64,000 nt of DNA from Nectonema munidae (taxonomy: Eukaryota; Nematomorpha; Nectonematoida; Nectonematidae). Positions within the stretch are counted from its first letter, which is position 1; every line of letters starts with the position of its first letter. A model generated the notes under the pieces. The model did not search any database. It was not told where the DNA came from and saw nothing but the letters and a program-made list of their open reading frames with translations. Position numbers and translations under genes: made by a program. Positions 11,773 to 22,537 of the stretch are shown here, in pieces. Where the stretch lies: NCBI GenBank assembly GCA_030549495.1, contig JAUIRK010000673.1, positions 620,001 through 684,000 on the forward strand. Direction: 5' to 3'.

Positions 11773-12539
11773 CTGAAACAAATTTACATTGAAACATAAA
11801 CATCATCCATACACACGGTTTTGAACTGAGGCGCATGCGAGACCTGGAGTGCCGAAAGGATTGCCTTGCATCCGTCTGTCATCGATTAAATTCATAATTT
11901 AGATCAAAAAGCAGTTTTATTATTTTTTATCATAAAGTAAATTGGTATATATTGTGTAGTTCATGAAAGTTAAATTACGATACATCTATATTATAATAGC
12001 CTAGCCCTAGCGTCTGTCTGTCTGTCAGAGCGAACGAGAAACGAAAAAAGGAATATAATATACCGTAGTACATATAGGAATCTGGTATGATTGGCATCTA
12101 ACATTAAAAATATTTCATTCATTGTACCACTACTGCAAAAAATTAAATCACTAAATCCAATTACATTGCTTCCTTTGTTCACGTGTGAGCCTGATTATGT
12201 TTTACAAGACTGGCTGCGGGCCAGGAGCACTAATTATAGAATTACAAAATATGCATGCATACATAGTTATACTTATTATATACTATACTGATTTTTATCA
12301 ATATGATTTTATATATTGACCGTTTACCTTTAATAGAAAGGTTCAGGAAAGAAAAATAGTAAAAGCTGAAAATATTTTTTTGAATATTTTTTTGAAACAC
12401 ATGGTTTAGTAGAATTACTATTACATATGAGAAAAAATATTTACTGAAACACTTTTTTTAATAATCTTGTAACTACATGTAAGAAAAATTGTAACAAACC
12501 TCATTCTAATGCGAGATTTGGACTTGATGTTTAGTTACG

Positions 12540-13742
12540 AGTGTCTCAATGTTTGGTGAAATTCAGGAAGCAGCTACTCTTAGGTTATTTTCAAGGTGAT
12601 TGTCTGTCAGCCTTGATCTTATTTTTGATTTTATATATTTCATTTTCGTAAACAGCTGCTCACATATATAAGAACTCCCGAATAGTGACATTTTTTTCTT
12701 GCAAAATCTGTGATCCTGTGGAAAGCTTCTTTAGGTAAAACTCCCGTAACGAATAATCTCTCATTTTTCGTCTCAAATCTTCATTTCCTTGAAGTTCAAT
12801 CAATTCCAATTTCAAATTCAGGGATAGACTTGACTTTCATTTCCATAAATTGGAAAATTTCACTCATAAGATCATAAAATCGTTTTAGCATTTTTCCTCT
12901 GCTCAACCATTGTGCCTCACAGTAGTAAACCAGATCTCCATATTCCGCCTCGACATCCTCAAGAAATTCATTAAACTGGCGGTGATTTAATGCTCGAGAT
13001 TTTATAAAATTGTCACTCGAAACTACTCTAGACATGACGTGTTCAAATTTGATGGAATTGGCATACAAATTCTCTTGGTGAATTATGCAGTGAAACACGG
13101 AGAAATCTTTTGTGTCTATGTTCATAAAAGTTAACTCCTTTTTAGAAGTTAATCCAACTTTATTACCAACCATTGAAGGGGCACCATCTGTTGCTAAAGC
13201 ATGAAGTTTTTCAAAATGGAGATTAAATTTAGCCATTAACATTTTCAATTCTTGAAAAATAACTTCTCCAGTGGTAGGGTCTTTCATGGTTTGAAGACAG
13301 GATTTCTTCTGTGATATTGAAATCGCCATCAATTCCACGTACAAAAACTGCAAGTTGGGCGTATATTTGCAACGCCAGTACTTTCTTCAATAGGCAAGGA
13401 AAAATACTTAATATTTCTATATTGGTAGCAAGTTCATCAATCCGTCTGTTACAGTTCTACGAGACAAACTAATATTATCAATTTTCTTCTGCCTGAACAC
13501 AAAATATCAACCACTGCTTGTAGGCATTCTTTAACAAATTTGTCCTCACAATAATTTTTCGAATGTTTTGCATTCTTCTCAACTACCACGATTGATATTG
13601 TCGGCATGGTCAGATTTTTTGAAGAAAATTGTGCTGTTCTTTCAAATTTTTAATAGTGTCTTTTTACATTATATTCTTTAATAACAGGAACGGACTCTGA
13701 AAACAGTAAACACACTGGGTTCCTCTTTTTCAATGACGACAT
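12540..13742 (-). pseudogene. hAT transposase fossil (GTF2IRD2-like)
   Basis: Minus-strand frames resemble the hAT-derived transposases annotated as general transcription factor II-I repeat domain-containing protein 2-like. From a start at 13742 come MSSLKKRNPVC and a zinc-knuckle-like stretch ending EYNVKRHY. At 13353-12796 is an open 185-codon block with LHALATDGAPSMVGNKVG (second catalytic aspartate), FHCIIHQENLYA and the CEAQWLSRGKMLKRF motif. Downstream of it, to about 12540, the C-terminal helix region is recognisable (LIELQGNEDLRRKMRD). Several stops and frame changes break it. No terminal repeats were identified. It lies in the 5.6-kb SUCLG1 intron. Confidence 0.8.
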
Positions 13743-14469
13743 TTTGGTTGGATGCGTAAATTTTTAATAAAATTAAAAATTTTAAAAAAATTTATTTAAA
13801 AATAATTTGAATGATTTTTTTTAATGAAAATTGCAAAAAATGTATTATTATTATTATAGATTTGGTTCATTGTGAACTACTGGGAGAGCCAAAGGAGATA
13901 TTTAGGCCTCTGACCAGGATGGTATGTTCAGACTAACTGAATGCATAAATATGGGGAATCAGGAAGGAAAAGTATTAAACACAAAGAACGTTAATCTATT
14001 AGTAATTAGAAAAGAAAATAGTGAAAAAAATCCTACTTTATTCAAAGGGTCACCCAACGGTAAACGGAAGACAGTTTCCAGAATACAAAAGTTTCCACAT
14101 TGCTAGGTGTTAACTGCTTTTTCATTCACAATAGTAGTGTAGAGAAGCTTAGTTCTGTTACAATAGACTTAGTATCTGAAGAAACAATAGAGCATCCGCT
14201 CTCCTACAATGATATCACACACACACCGTGTAGAAACTTTAACCAATCATTGCTTTAGATTCATATTTCAAATTTTAGTATAAAGTGATTGTAGTAATTT
14301 TAATAATTCATTATTAATACTTTACTCAAAATGTTTCATAAAGGCTATAAGAATACTTTGAAAAGAGAGACGAAATCCACATCAACTTATATTTGTACGA
14401 GGATAAATTCAAAAAATTGAATTTATAAATTTTTTCATTTATCACATGGAATTTTATTTAGTTGCTCTT

Positions 14470-15230
14470 AACAGGTTTTATTATTTTTACCAATTGTCGA
14501 GACAAAAAGATCAAAAAGTTTGTTCATCATAATCATGAAATGGAGGATGCTTAAGTTCAGAGTTTCAATGAAAATATTAAAAAAGAAGCAAAAGAATTAT
14601 ATAAAACTATTTCTAGAATTTATTTGTAAGTTTATTTTAATACCTTTTTTGGTTATAAAATTTTTTTTTGGTTATATCATATTATTTAGGGACAATATCA
14701 ATAAAATTTCTACTTAGAAGAGAGACTTGTTAAAATCAAGGCAAACAATTTTAAGAAAGATAAGATATAACAAAGAAAGCCTGCGCCAAAAAGTTACGAT
14801 TTTAATTTTCCAGAAAAGTATAAAAGAAGTGTTGATGGTTCTTTATTTTTACACGTTGATAAAGAATTGAATTCGAAAAAACTTTTAATTTTTTGCGGAA
14901 ATGTTTTCAACCACATTGCACCTGTGAAGAATATTTCAAGCATTTATGTAGATGGAACTTTTAAAAAAGCTCCCAAACTTTTTTTTGAGTCACTACAATT
15001 TTACCACGTCACTACAATGAAAAAGATCAAACGTTGAACATTTTTTGATCTAGACTCTAAAGCAATGCTTCCCAAACGCATTCCTCATTAAGAGTGAGAA
15101 TAATCAAGAAATCGTGTTTGATAAAATAGAAGCAAAACTATTTTTAACTAGTTTTGGAGGGTCTGCCTTCATGAGAAAAAGGAAATATCAAATGCGTGTA
15201 AGAAGTAGCATTAAAAATGATTCATTTCAG
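14470..15230 (+). pseudogene. FLYWCH/MULE-type transposon fragment
   Basis: At about 14478 a frame reads NCRDKKIKKFVHHNHEMEDA, the C-terminal half of a FLYWCH zinc finger (HNHE pair). After a disrupted stretch, at about 14835-14990, DGSLFLHVDKELNSKKLLIF leads to SSIYVDGTFKKAPKLFFESL, resembling the MULE transposase start where VDGTFK carries the first catalytic aspartate. FLYWCH followed by a MULE core is a known arrangement. The rest of the transposase is not recognisable and several stops and frame changes are present. Assignment rests on short motifs only. Confidence 0.55.
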
Positions 15231-17369
15231 TTTTCATTGTATTAAAATAAGTGAAATCAATTGACCCGACATGTTATGTATCAATAAAGTGATCTTATCT
15301 TTATTTATGACCCTCTCATGATCAAACTGGGCCGGAGTGGCCTCAAAACATTTTCAAAAGTACCTTGAAAAAGTAAAAATTAAAACTTCAATCAGAGGCT
15401 TGGGAAATAAATTTACAAGATGGGAACATTTTTTAAGTAACTCTAATTATGTGCTTGTACAAAGATATTTATACAAAAATAATAATAAAAAAAATTGCTT
15501 CTTTTTTGAAGATTACATTTATTTTTATTGTGAGTGCTTTCATCACAAAAACTAATAAAAAATATTTTATTTCTACCATAAAAATCAATCAAAATTGAGT
15601 ATCCGTTTTCACAATTTTTTTACATGTTGTTGCACATATTACGATGCCATTTCTTACAGACTTGAAAAACTCTACTTTTTCAATAAGGGTGAAAACAATC
15701 AGAGCATAAAGAAGAGGAGCTTTGTGTTTTTTCGAAACCATAAGATAATAAAATGGACTATATTTCTTGTGGTATTTGATCACTTTGGACTCTGATATTC
15801 ACTGAAGTTTCAACTATGAGCTGAAAGCTTGTTTTGTCAAAACTTTTTTTCTCCTACCTTCTTTAGAACTATATTGATATTGGCAGTTGAAATGCATGAT
15901 AAAATAAGTATTCAAGCCAGTCATATCCAAGTAGTTGGAAAAAAGCCATTGTCCATCTAAAACTGGTACGGTATGTAGAGTACATATTCATCATCTAATT
16001 TGCTTTATCTAATTGTGAGAAAATAAAGTATAGGATAGAAAGTATAAGATAACATGAAAAACTTTATATTCTTCAAAACTATTTTTGATAAAGGAATAAA
16101 ATTTGTACAATTTATTGATGTCAATGATAAAGATATCCTAACCAGTTTCAGTATGAGACTGTTTTCTTCGGAGGAAAAAGGATGAACACAACTATCTAAA
16201 CACTACCACACACCGCATTCTCGTCATCACCAAAGGGATACTAATATTACTTCCAACAAATCTTCTACATACTTCACTAATGACAATTAGAAACTTTCTT
16301 TTTATTATCCCACTCTCATAAATGAGTATTGTAAGCACGGGAGACCAAAAGCTACAGAAATTAATTTTATTTATTTAAAAAACTTAAAACAAGTATTTCA
16401 AGTAAGAAAAATTTAAGGCCATTCTCAATCAGTGGTTCTGTAATACCCTTGTCGACCATCGAAATATAAAGTTGAATTATTTTACTTCACAATATTTTTA
16501 TATGTAACCTCAAAAATATTCCTCTTAGAAAATATTCATTCAAAATTTTTCTTTAACTAAAAAAGTTTTAATTCATAAAGATAAAAGGTGGGGATTCTCG
16601 GAGACCCCTGAGTGTTTGTGTTAAACCAGTCAAAGGTGAATCGAAATAAAACAAGTGAAACTCCAAATGAAAGGTTTTTATTTCAATTCTTAAATCTTTT
16701 CATTCTTAAATTTGTAGTTTTGCTAACCACAGTTTGCCTTTTTATTACTCTCATGTTACATTATACTCTTCTCCAATAAACTTCCCCGTTTCTTTTCAGA
16801 ATGATCGTCTCATGTAAGGGAGCATTTTATTGTTTTGAACACTTTCATTATTCTTTGCATAAAACGTTTTGTAAAATTGTTCGTGTTACAGACCCAAGTA
16901 TGAAAAAAGGATGGACTTCATTTTTTTAGTAAAGCTATTTCCTTGTGTTTCGCTATATGAGGGCAAAATTTGAAAATGTTCACTACATATATGGTTAGGT
17001 GATGAGATAGATATCAAACTGAATGCCGACTTGCAAAATCCTTTAGGTAAGGATTTTGATTCGTTCTTTTTTTCAATATGAAAGTACAATTTGAGCCGTT
17101 TAGGCATGTAAAAAATAATTTTTCTTAAATTTTATTTCAACTTTTTATCAGAAATGAAAAAAACCTTTTAAACCAGTAAAAAAAGAAACGGTGACTCGTG
17201 TTAAACAAATTTTTTTGAAAAATGCTAGAAACCAGGATATTATTTGGTTTTAATCGGTTGCTTTCAACTTTAAAACACATTTTCAACCCTTGACAGACCA
17301 CACGGGGTAGACAAAAGTCAAGGCAGCAAAAATTTAAAGAAATGAAATTAAATAAAAAGGAAGAATTAC
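15231..17369. other. SUCLG1 intron, nothing further recognised
   Basis: AT-rich intronic sequence with short open frames of 60-75 codons on both strands that show no family similarity, composition bias or splice borders. No repeat structure was recognised by eye. Confidence 0.35.
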
Positions 17370-17488
17370 AACTTTGCCTGTGAAACCTTGGCAAATGACC
17401 TTCGTATCTTTGGAAACGTAGAGATTTGAACGAGAGTCGAAATAACTCTTGCTTCGGGTGCACGTCAAAAACGGTTTGATTGTGCGAT
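17370..17488 (-). CDS. SUCLG1: SUCLG1 exon, start of mature protein
   Basis: The most upstream SUCLG1 exon I can support. Minus-strand translation reads RTIKPFLTCTRSKSYF, DSRSNLYVSKDTKVICQGFT, then GKV. NLYVSKDTKVICQGFTGK aligns with the start of the mature alpha subunit (animal LYVDKNTKIICQGFTGK). The acceptor is CTTCTTCTTTAG; the exon begins with two bases of a split codon, so a further upstream exon ending in phase 1 must encode the start codon and most of the mitochondrial targeting peptide. I could not identify that exon. The donor is GTAATT, with an alternative GTTGTA three bases earlier. Confidence 0.9.
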
Positions 17489-17679
17489 CTAAAGAAGAAG
17501 TTAAAAAATTTCTTTCATTAGAATTATATATTGGGAGATTTGCAAAAGGAAACGATTAAATCCCGTATCAGAACAACTGATCTCCATGAATATTTATCCT
17601 CAAAGAACTACCCTCTAAAACAGTAAGTTATTTGTTAATTAAATAGTTCGTCTTTGGAGGTAGTTGTAGAAGTTTGATA

Positions 17680-17750
17680 ATTCGGACCGTTCGATACTGG
17701 ACCGTTGATACCCGGACATTGTGTTACTAAGACCATTCGCTACTAGGACA
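17680..17750. repeat. Degenerate short tandem repeat (about 17 bp)
   Basis: Successive variants of GGACCGTTCGATACT occur at about 17684-17750: GACCGTTCGATACTGGACCG, then GTTGATACCCGGACATTG, then AAGACCATTCGCTACTAGGA. The unit is about 17-18 bp with roughly four degenerate copies. It is GC-richer than its surroundings. Confidence 0.6.
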
Positions 17751-18135
17751 GGATTTGAAAAGTAAGGTATCAAAAAGGGCATGTCTTTCTTTCAATAAAG
17801 AAAAGATCTTTCCTATTATTACGAATAGTAAAAACAAAGATGCAATTCTATTGATAGAGTTGTACAGCCAAATCAAGCTAAGTGAAGAGGTTATCGCACG
17901 TGATATTGTATTCTTTGTTGTAGTATGGCTTCATCAACTTCATAACAACTTCGGTTGTAACACTAAATTTTCTTTCACCATTATTATCTTTTCCAAGATA
18001 AGGGAAACCATTCACTAAATACATTGATTCAATGTCAACAGCAAGCCAAAACGTTATGCCGTATTTATCCGAATTGTTAGACATAAACAGAATGAATTTA
18101 CATCTAGATTTACAAGGCATGAGTTGTTCGAACAT
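17745..18135 (-). pseudogene. piggyBac (PGBD-like) transposase fragment
   Basis: The minus-strand frame from 18135 reads EQLMPCKSRCKF, then NNSDKYGITFWLAVDIESMY, VNGFPYLGKDNNGERKFS and ITCDNLFT. These match the piggyBac DDE core: the EQL-P-RCRF region after the first catalytic aspartate, the KYGIKFW motif, the NAFPYLGKD motif and the second aspartate in TCDNLFTS. Frames continue to about 17745 with SLDLAVQLYQ and a KNR-bearing stretch. The N-terminal side stops abruptly at the boundary with the MITE at 18136. The remainder of the transposase is absent; the fragment carries at least one stop. Confidence 0.8.
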
Positions 18136-18445
18136 CAGGGGTCACCAAACTTTTCTTGAAGTGGACCGGATAACTGAAAATTTAAAAAACGATGCTGGAA
18201 TATTGAAAAGCTAAAAAACACTGGCATTATGAAATTCCTATTAATACTTGTTTAAAGCAAAATAAAGCAAACTTTTCTATGTTAAAGCTGATACAATGAG
18301 GATACATAAAAATTGGAAATGAACACAAGATATTTCAAATATACTTATTTTGAAACACCTACCAATATCAAAATTTAGCTTGTGGGCAGGATAAACTTAC
18401 TTCGCAGGCCGGATCTGGCCCCCGACCAGTAGTTTGGTGGCAAAA
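18136..18445. mobile_element. hAT-like MITE (CAGGGGTCACCAAACTT terminus)
   Basis: The left end reads CAGGGGTCACCAAACTTTTC followed by GGACCGGATAACTG. The right part reads GGCCGGATCTGGCCCCCGAC then AGTAGTTTGGTGGC, the inverted counterpart of the left end. CAGGGGTC-type termini flanking a GGCCGG-rich inner palindrome are characteristic of nonautonomous hAT elements. The extreme right terminus is eroded by an A-run at about 18440, so no target duplication can be read. The left end abuts a piggyBac fragment exactly. Confidence 0.65.
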
Positions 18446-18616
18446 AAAAGAAAGTAGTAAAAGTAGACAAGTCTAAAATATAAACCACATCAAGTATTGA
18501 CATGAATGAAATCATCTTGCGTTAATTGACGCAGTTGATCTTATGTGAAAAAAGATACATCATCTATAATGTAGTTTTATTAATGATGAAACACTCAAAT
18601 AGGGTAATAATAACCT

Positions 18617-18634
18617 TCGCCCCCCCCCCCCCCA
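18617..18634. repeat. Poly-C tract with AATAATTTT flank
   Basis: A run of about 14 cytosines follows CCTTCG and is followed by AATAATTTTC. The same CG-poly-C-AATAATTTT phrase occurs at 20160-20183, so the two are related dispersed repeat ends and not independent homopolymers. Confidence 0.7.
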
Positions 18635-18919
18635 ATAATTTTCTATAAGTAAGAGTTGCTGCTTGTTTATAAAACATGTATGCAGACTTTCGAATCAATC
18701 AAACATCATGCCAAGCTGCTCTGAAATTCCTATCGAACATATTTTACAGACGATGCGTGAGAGCTATATAATAATAATCCATTGCTTCAATATGCACACA
18801 ATAAGTAAGCAATGTTTATCACAGTGTCTCCTCTTTGTAGTATTTTTGAGCAAACACATATTGATTTCTAGTTGCAGCATAAAGAGATCCACTAGATTTT
18901 CTCATCTTCTGTCACAGTG

Positions 18920-19067
18920 ATTCTATTTCTCTTTCTGTCTCCTCTGTTTTTCTCCTCCGCTTTCTCTGCTAAAACTCAATCATTCACTCAAGCTCTCATT
19001 TAATCTCTCTTCTTTCACTCAAGCCTCTCTTGTTAAACTCTCCTATCTCATTCAGCTCTCTTCTCTC
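18920..19067. repeat. Polypyrimidine low-complexity tract
   Basis: About 150 bp of CT-rich sequence built from CTCTCTT, CACTCAAGC and TTAAACTCTC variants, ending at the MITE at 19068. The strand asymmetry is strong. It includes imperfect about 28-bp repeats around CACTCAAGCTCTC and CACTCAAGCCTCTC. Confidence 0.7.
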
Positions 19068-19265
19068 CAGTGATGTAGCTAGGCAGGGGCATGAGGGCCC
19101 GTGCCCACACTCTTATGTACCGCATGGTGCCCCATGCAACTTATGCGATATCAGTTTTTGAAAATTTCTCCAATGAAAGGGTCAAGAAAGTATAATTAAT
19201 GTTGCGCAAGTTTTTTGTTTTTAAATTGTGCCCCTTCTATCAACTTTTTTTTGGCTACACCACTG
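19068..19265. mobile_element. hAT-like MITE, 198 bp
   Basis: The left terminus CAGTGATGTAGCTAGG is mirrored by the right terminus ...GGCTACACCACTG (inverted CAGTGGTGTAGCC). The flanks CTTCTCTC (19060-19067) and CTTCTGTC (19266-19273) match at 7 of 8 positions, as expected for an aged hAT 8-bp target duplication. The interior holds CATGAGGGCCCGTGCCCAC and an AT-rich half, with no coding capacity. Confidence 0.75.
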
Positions 19266-20160
19266 CTTCTGTCTAATTTGCATTTAGAGAATTAAAATAG
19301 TTTTCAATCGTTACAATTTTATATCAATGAATATTGTTAGACTCGCGCTAAGAATTTTTTTCAACAAAAGTCACAATCTTAATCACTACGTTTGCTACAT
19401 TTTGTAACATTTGAAAACTTAAATATTCAAAAAAACGCAATGATTTTCTTTTAAAAAATGGCCCTTAATTTTTGATTTTCAGGATTTTTTTTAATTATAT
19501 AAATATTTTTATTTGGTACCGTTTTGAAAGGCTAAATTTCTTAATCTATAGGGTTTTTTCTTTATAAAGTTCTTGAAAACAATAGCAAAGGTGCAGATTT
19601 GTGGGAATGTGTTCTTAAAATCAGTTAAAATACAAATTATATTTAGAAAGTGTTCTGATACACACAAAGTCAAAAATATTTGCTGTTTTATAAAAAAAAA
19701 TTTTGTATTTAAAAAATTGTCGTATGCTGAGTTTTTTAGTTTACTTTAATTAAATTTTAAATGTTTTAGATGAAAAGTTAACTTTTTTTACAAAAAACCT
19801 TTATTTGACATATCTTTTAAAAAAAAATTTTTTTAGTTTTAATTAATAATTTTTTGAATTTTTTTTGTGTTGGGGCATTTTTTCTTAATTTTAAATTGGG
19901 GCATGGCGTTTTTTCCTACTTTTTAATTGGGGGGATTTTTTCTGCGAACCATATTCGATATGCAAATTTAATTAAAATATTTTGGCTGGAAGTATAGTAT
20001 TTAAATTCACCAATTTTGTAAAAAAAAATATAAAGTAGTCTTATAAATTTAGGACTTTAGGTATGCGCTGAATACACTCTATTTTAAAGGATTGCTTGAA
20101 TATTTGGTCTCCCGTGGTATTTTCAGAACACTAATTTTGAAAATTGCAAAAAAAAAATTT
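19266..20160. other. AT-rich noncoding stretch
   Basis: No gene seen. At about 19870-19935 two variants of TTTTAAATTGGGGCATGGCG and TTTTTAATTGGGGGGATTTT lie in tandem. The rest is T-rich low-complexity sequence. Confidence 0.4.
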
Positions 20161-20200
20161 CGCCCCCCCCCCCCAATAATTTTGAGGAAGTGCGCCCCTG
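20160..20200. mobile_element. hAT-like terminal relic (poly-C ... GCGCCCCTG)
   Basis: A poly-C run followed by AATAATTTTGAGGAAGTGCG and CCCCTG resembles the right terminus of the hAT element at 32766-34128 (AATTTTGAGGATGTGCGCCT, then CTG), and its inverted left end. It is probably the end of a nonautonomous relative; the other end was not located. Confidence 0.5.
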
Positions 20201-20325
20201 TTAGAATATTATTAGTTTTAGAGTTAGAGTTAGATTGTTAGAATATTGTTGGTTTTAAAGTTAGGGTTAGCATAGTTAAAATATTGTTAGTCTTAGAGTC
20301 AGTGTTAGTATATTATAGTATAGCA
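20200..20325. repeat. Degenerate tandem repeat, about 45-bp unit
   Basis: Three successive variants of GTTAGAATATTGTTAGTTTT followed by AGAGTTAGAGTTAG occur between 20200 and 20325. One variant reads GTTAGGGTTAG by chance. Confidence 0.65.
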
Positions 20326-21275
20326 TATTTTCAAATTCAAGATTAAAATGAAAGTTTGTGGGTCAGTAATTAGTTAGACCCATAAAAAATATATATAATT
20401 ATATTTATTCTTAAAAAATGTATTCCTATAAGCATTAAAATAATTTTAAATCGCTAAATTCATGCTCTTAAATAGCAAAATTTATAATAATTTAAATTTC
20501 ACCAAATATATTTTTATAACAAATTTTGGATGCCATTTAACTTTTGAGAAATAATAGGTTCAAAAAGTAAAACTTCTATAAAAAAAATTAAATAAAAATT
20601 CATGCAAAATATTTTGTTGATGCAGCCAATTCTAAGAATAAAATCATTTATATTAAATCTGATACTTCTTCTTCTTCTTCTTCATCATCTTATCCCCTAA
20701 ATGGGGGTCGATGGCTTGATCCTGTTTCTCCATAGGTTTCTGTCCTTCGCATCGCTTTCTTTCAACCCAAATTTTTCCATGGACCTTTTCAAATCATCCC
20801 TCCATCTCAATCTTGGCCTTCCTCTTTTACTCTTTCCTTGTACAGGCTCATCGTACGCTATCTTTATTTTTTTATCGCTTTTTCTTCTTAGCACGTGTCC
20901 AAACCATCTCATTTTGTTTCTTTCCATTACATCTACAACACTCGTCGTCACTTTTGTTCTATGTCTCACTTCTTCATTTCTAATCCTATCTTTTCTCGTA
21001 ACGTTCAGCATCATTCTCAGCATTTTCATTTCCGACACTTCTAGCTTTTTCTTTTCATTATTTCTCAGACACCAACATTCTGATCCGTAAGTCATGACGG
21101 GTCTAACTATTGATGTATATACCTTGGCCTTTAAATTCATAGCTAGTTTCCTATTGTTTAGAACAGGTTTAACGTCTCTCCATTTTGCCCAACTCGCATT
21201 CAATCTCGACTGAACGTCTTTACAACATCCTCCTTCCATCTCAATAACTGATCCTAAATACTTGAACTCTTTAAC

Positions 21276-22019
21276 TTAATTTAACTCAATTCCATGAACG
21301 TCTTTTATCCTTATCTCAGTCTTGTCATTTCTACTAACCTTCATCACTTTGGTTTTGCCTGCATTCAACTTTAGGCCTTTTTCCTTGAGACTTTTTTGCC
21401 ATATACTTAGTCTTTCCTGTAATTCTTTTTCACTATCTGCTATAATTATTAAGTCATCGGCAAACAAAAGTTCATTTACTCCTTCTTTTCTGATATTTTT
21501 GGAGATTTCATCAATAACAACTGCAAAAAGAAAAGGGCTCAATGCAGAACCTTGGTGTAACCCTACTTTTATATCGAATTCCTGTGAGTATCCGTTTATT
21601 GTTCTGATGGAAGTTTTAGAGTTTCTATAGGTTTCCTTAACTAGTCTCACTAACTTTTCACTAATACCTTTTTCTCTTAGACTCCAGTACACAACATCCC
21701 TTGGAACCCTATCATACGCTTTCTCTAGGTCTACAAAACCGCAGAATAAAGGCTGATTTCCTTCAAGTCTCTTTTCCATCACCTGTCTAACTATAAATAT
21801 AGGATCTACTGTACTCTTTCCTCTCATAAATCCAAACTGGTTATCATTTATGTTAACTTGATTTCTTAAACGTTCAGCCAAAATTTTTTCCAGAAGTTTT
21901 AATCCGTGTTCTATTAGTTTTATGCCCCGGTAATTTTCGCAGTTTAACACATCTTTTTTATTTTTGTATGGAACAATGAGACTTCTAGTCCATTTTTCTG
22001 GCATTTTTCTTCTTTCCAA
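21276..22019 (-). CDS. LINE reverse transcriptase region (disrupted ORF)
   Basis: A 247-codon open segment of the same LINE. It contains the RT fingers/palm motifs: NCENYRGIKLI (motif 1), NQFGFMRGKSTVDPIF (motif 2/3), FVDLEKAYDRVPRDVV (motif A, catalytic Asp), GLHQGSALSPFLFAVV (motif B), LLFADDLIIIADSE (motif C, catalytic Asp pair) and GLKLNAGKTKVM (motif D). The catalytic aspartates are intact. It is separated from the endonuclease part by a frame change near 22010 and from the C-terminal part (21239-20697) by one stop. Confidence 0.9.
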   Translation of the reverse strand: MERRKMPEKWTRSLIVPYKNKKDVLNCENYRGIKLIEHGLKLLEKILAERLRNQVNINDNQFGFMRGKSTVDPIFIVRQVMEKRLEGNQPLFCGFVDLEKAYDRVPRDVVYWSLREKGISEKLVRLVKETYRNSKTSIRTINGYSQEFDIKVGLHQGSALSPFLFAVVIDEISKNIRKEGVNELLFADDLIIIADSEKELQERLSIWQKSLKEKGLKLNAGKTKVMKVSRNDKTEIRIKDVHGIELN

Positions 22020-22537
22020 ATCTGTTCCAATAATCTACTCATCATCTTCCAGCATTCTCTTCCTCCAGCTTTTATCATTTCTACACTTACTTCACTCGAT
22101 CCTGTTGCTTTATTTTTTTTCATTTTATTTATTGCTTCATATAATTCCTTTTCCTCCAAACCTAGCTCGGGACCTTTAATTTTTTTACCTGCAACGATGC
22201 AATTATGCTCGTTTTCAACGTTTAACAGATCTTCAAAATATTCTTTCCATCTCTCCTCTATTTCTTCTTCTTTAAAAAGAATTTTTCCTTCTTTGTCCCT
22301 TATAATGTCGATATTTCCACATTCCTTGATATCTCTTAGCTTAGCCTTTGCAAGTTTAAAAATTTGCTTATCACCATTCTTACTATCAAGTGCCTCGTAC
22401 ATTTTGTTTGTTTCCCTTGCTTTTGATGCCGCAATGATCTTTTTAGCTTCTTTTTTCTTGACTCTATACATATATTTGTCTTCTTCCAACTTACTTACCT
22501 GCCATTTTTTAAAAGCTTGCTTCTTAGCTTTTAATAT

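Noticed and set aside
20200-20325. Telomere-like GTTAGGGTTAG
   Set aside because: It occurs once inside a degenerate 45-bp repeat; there is no (TTAGG)n or (TTAGGG)n array.
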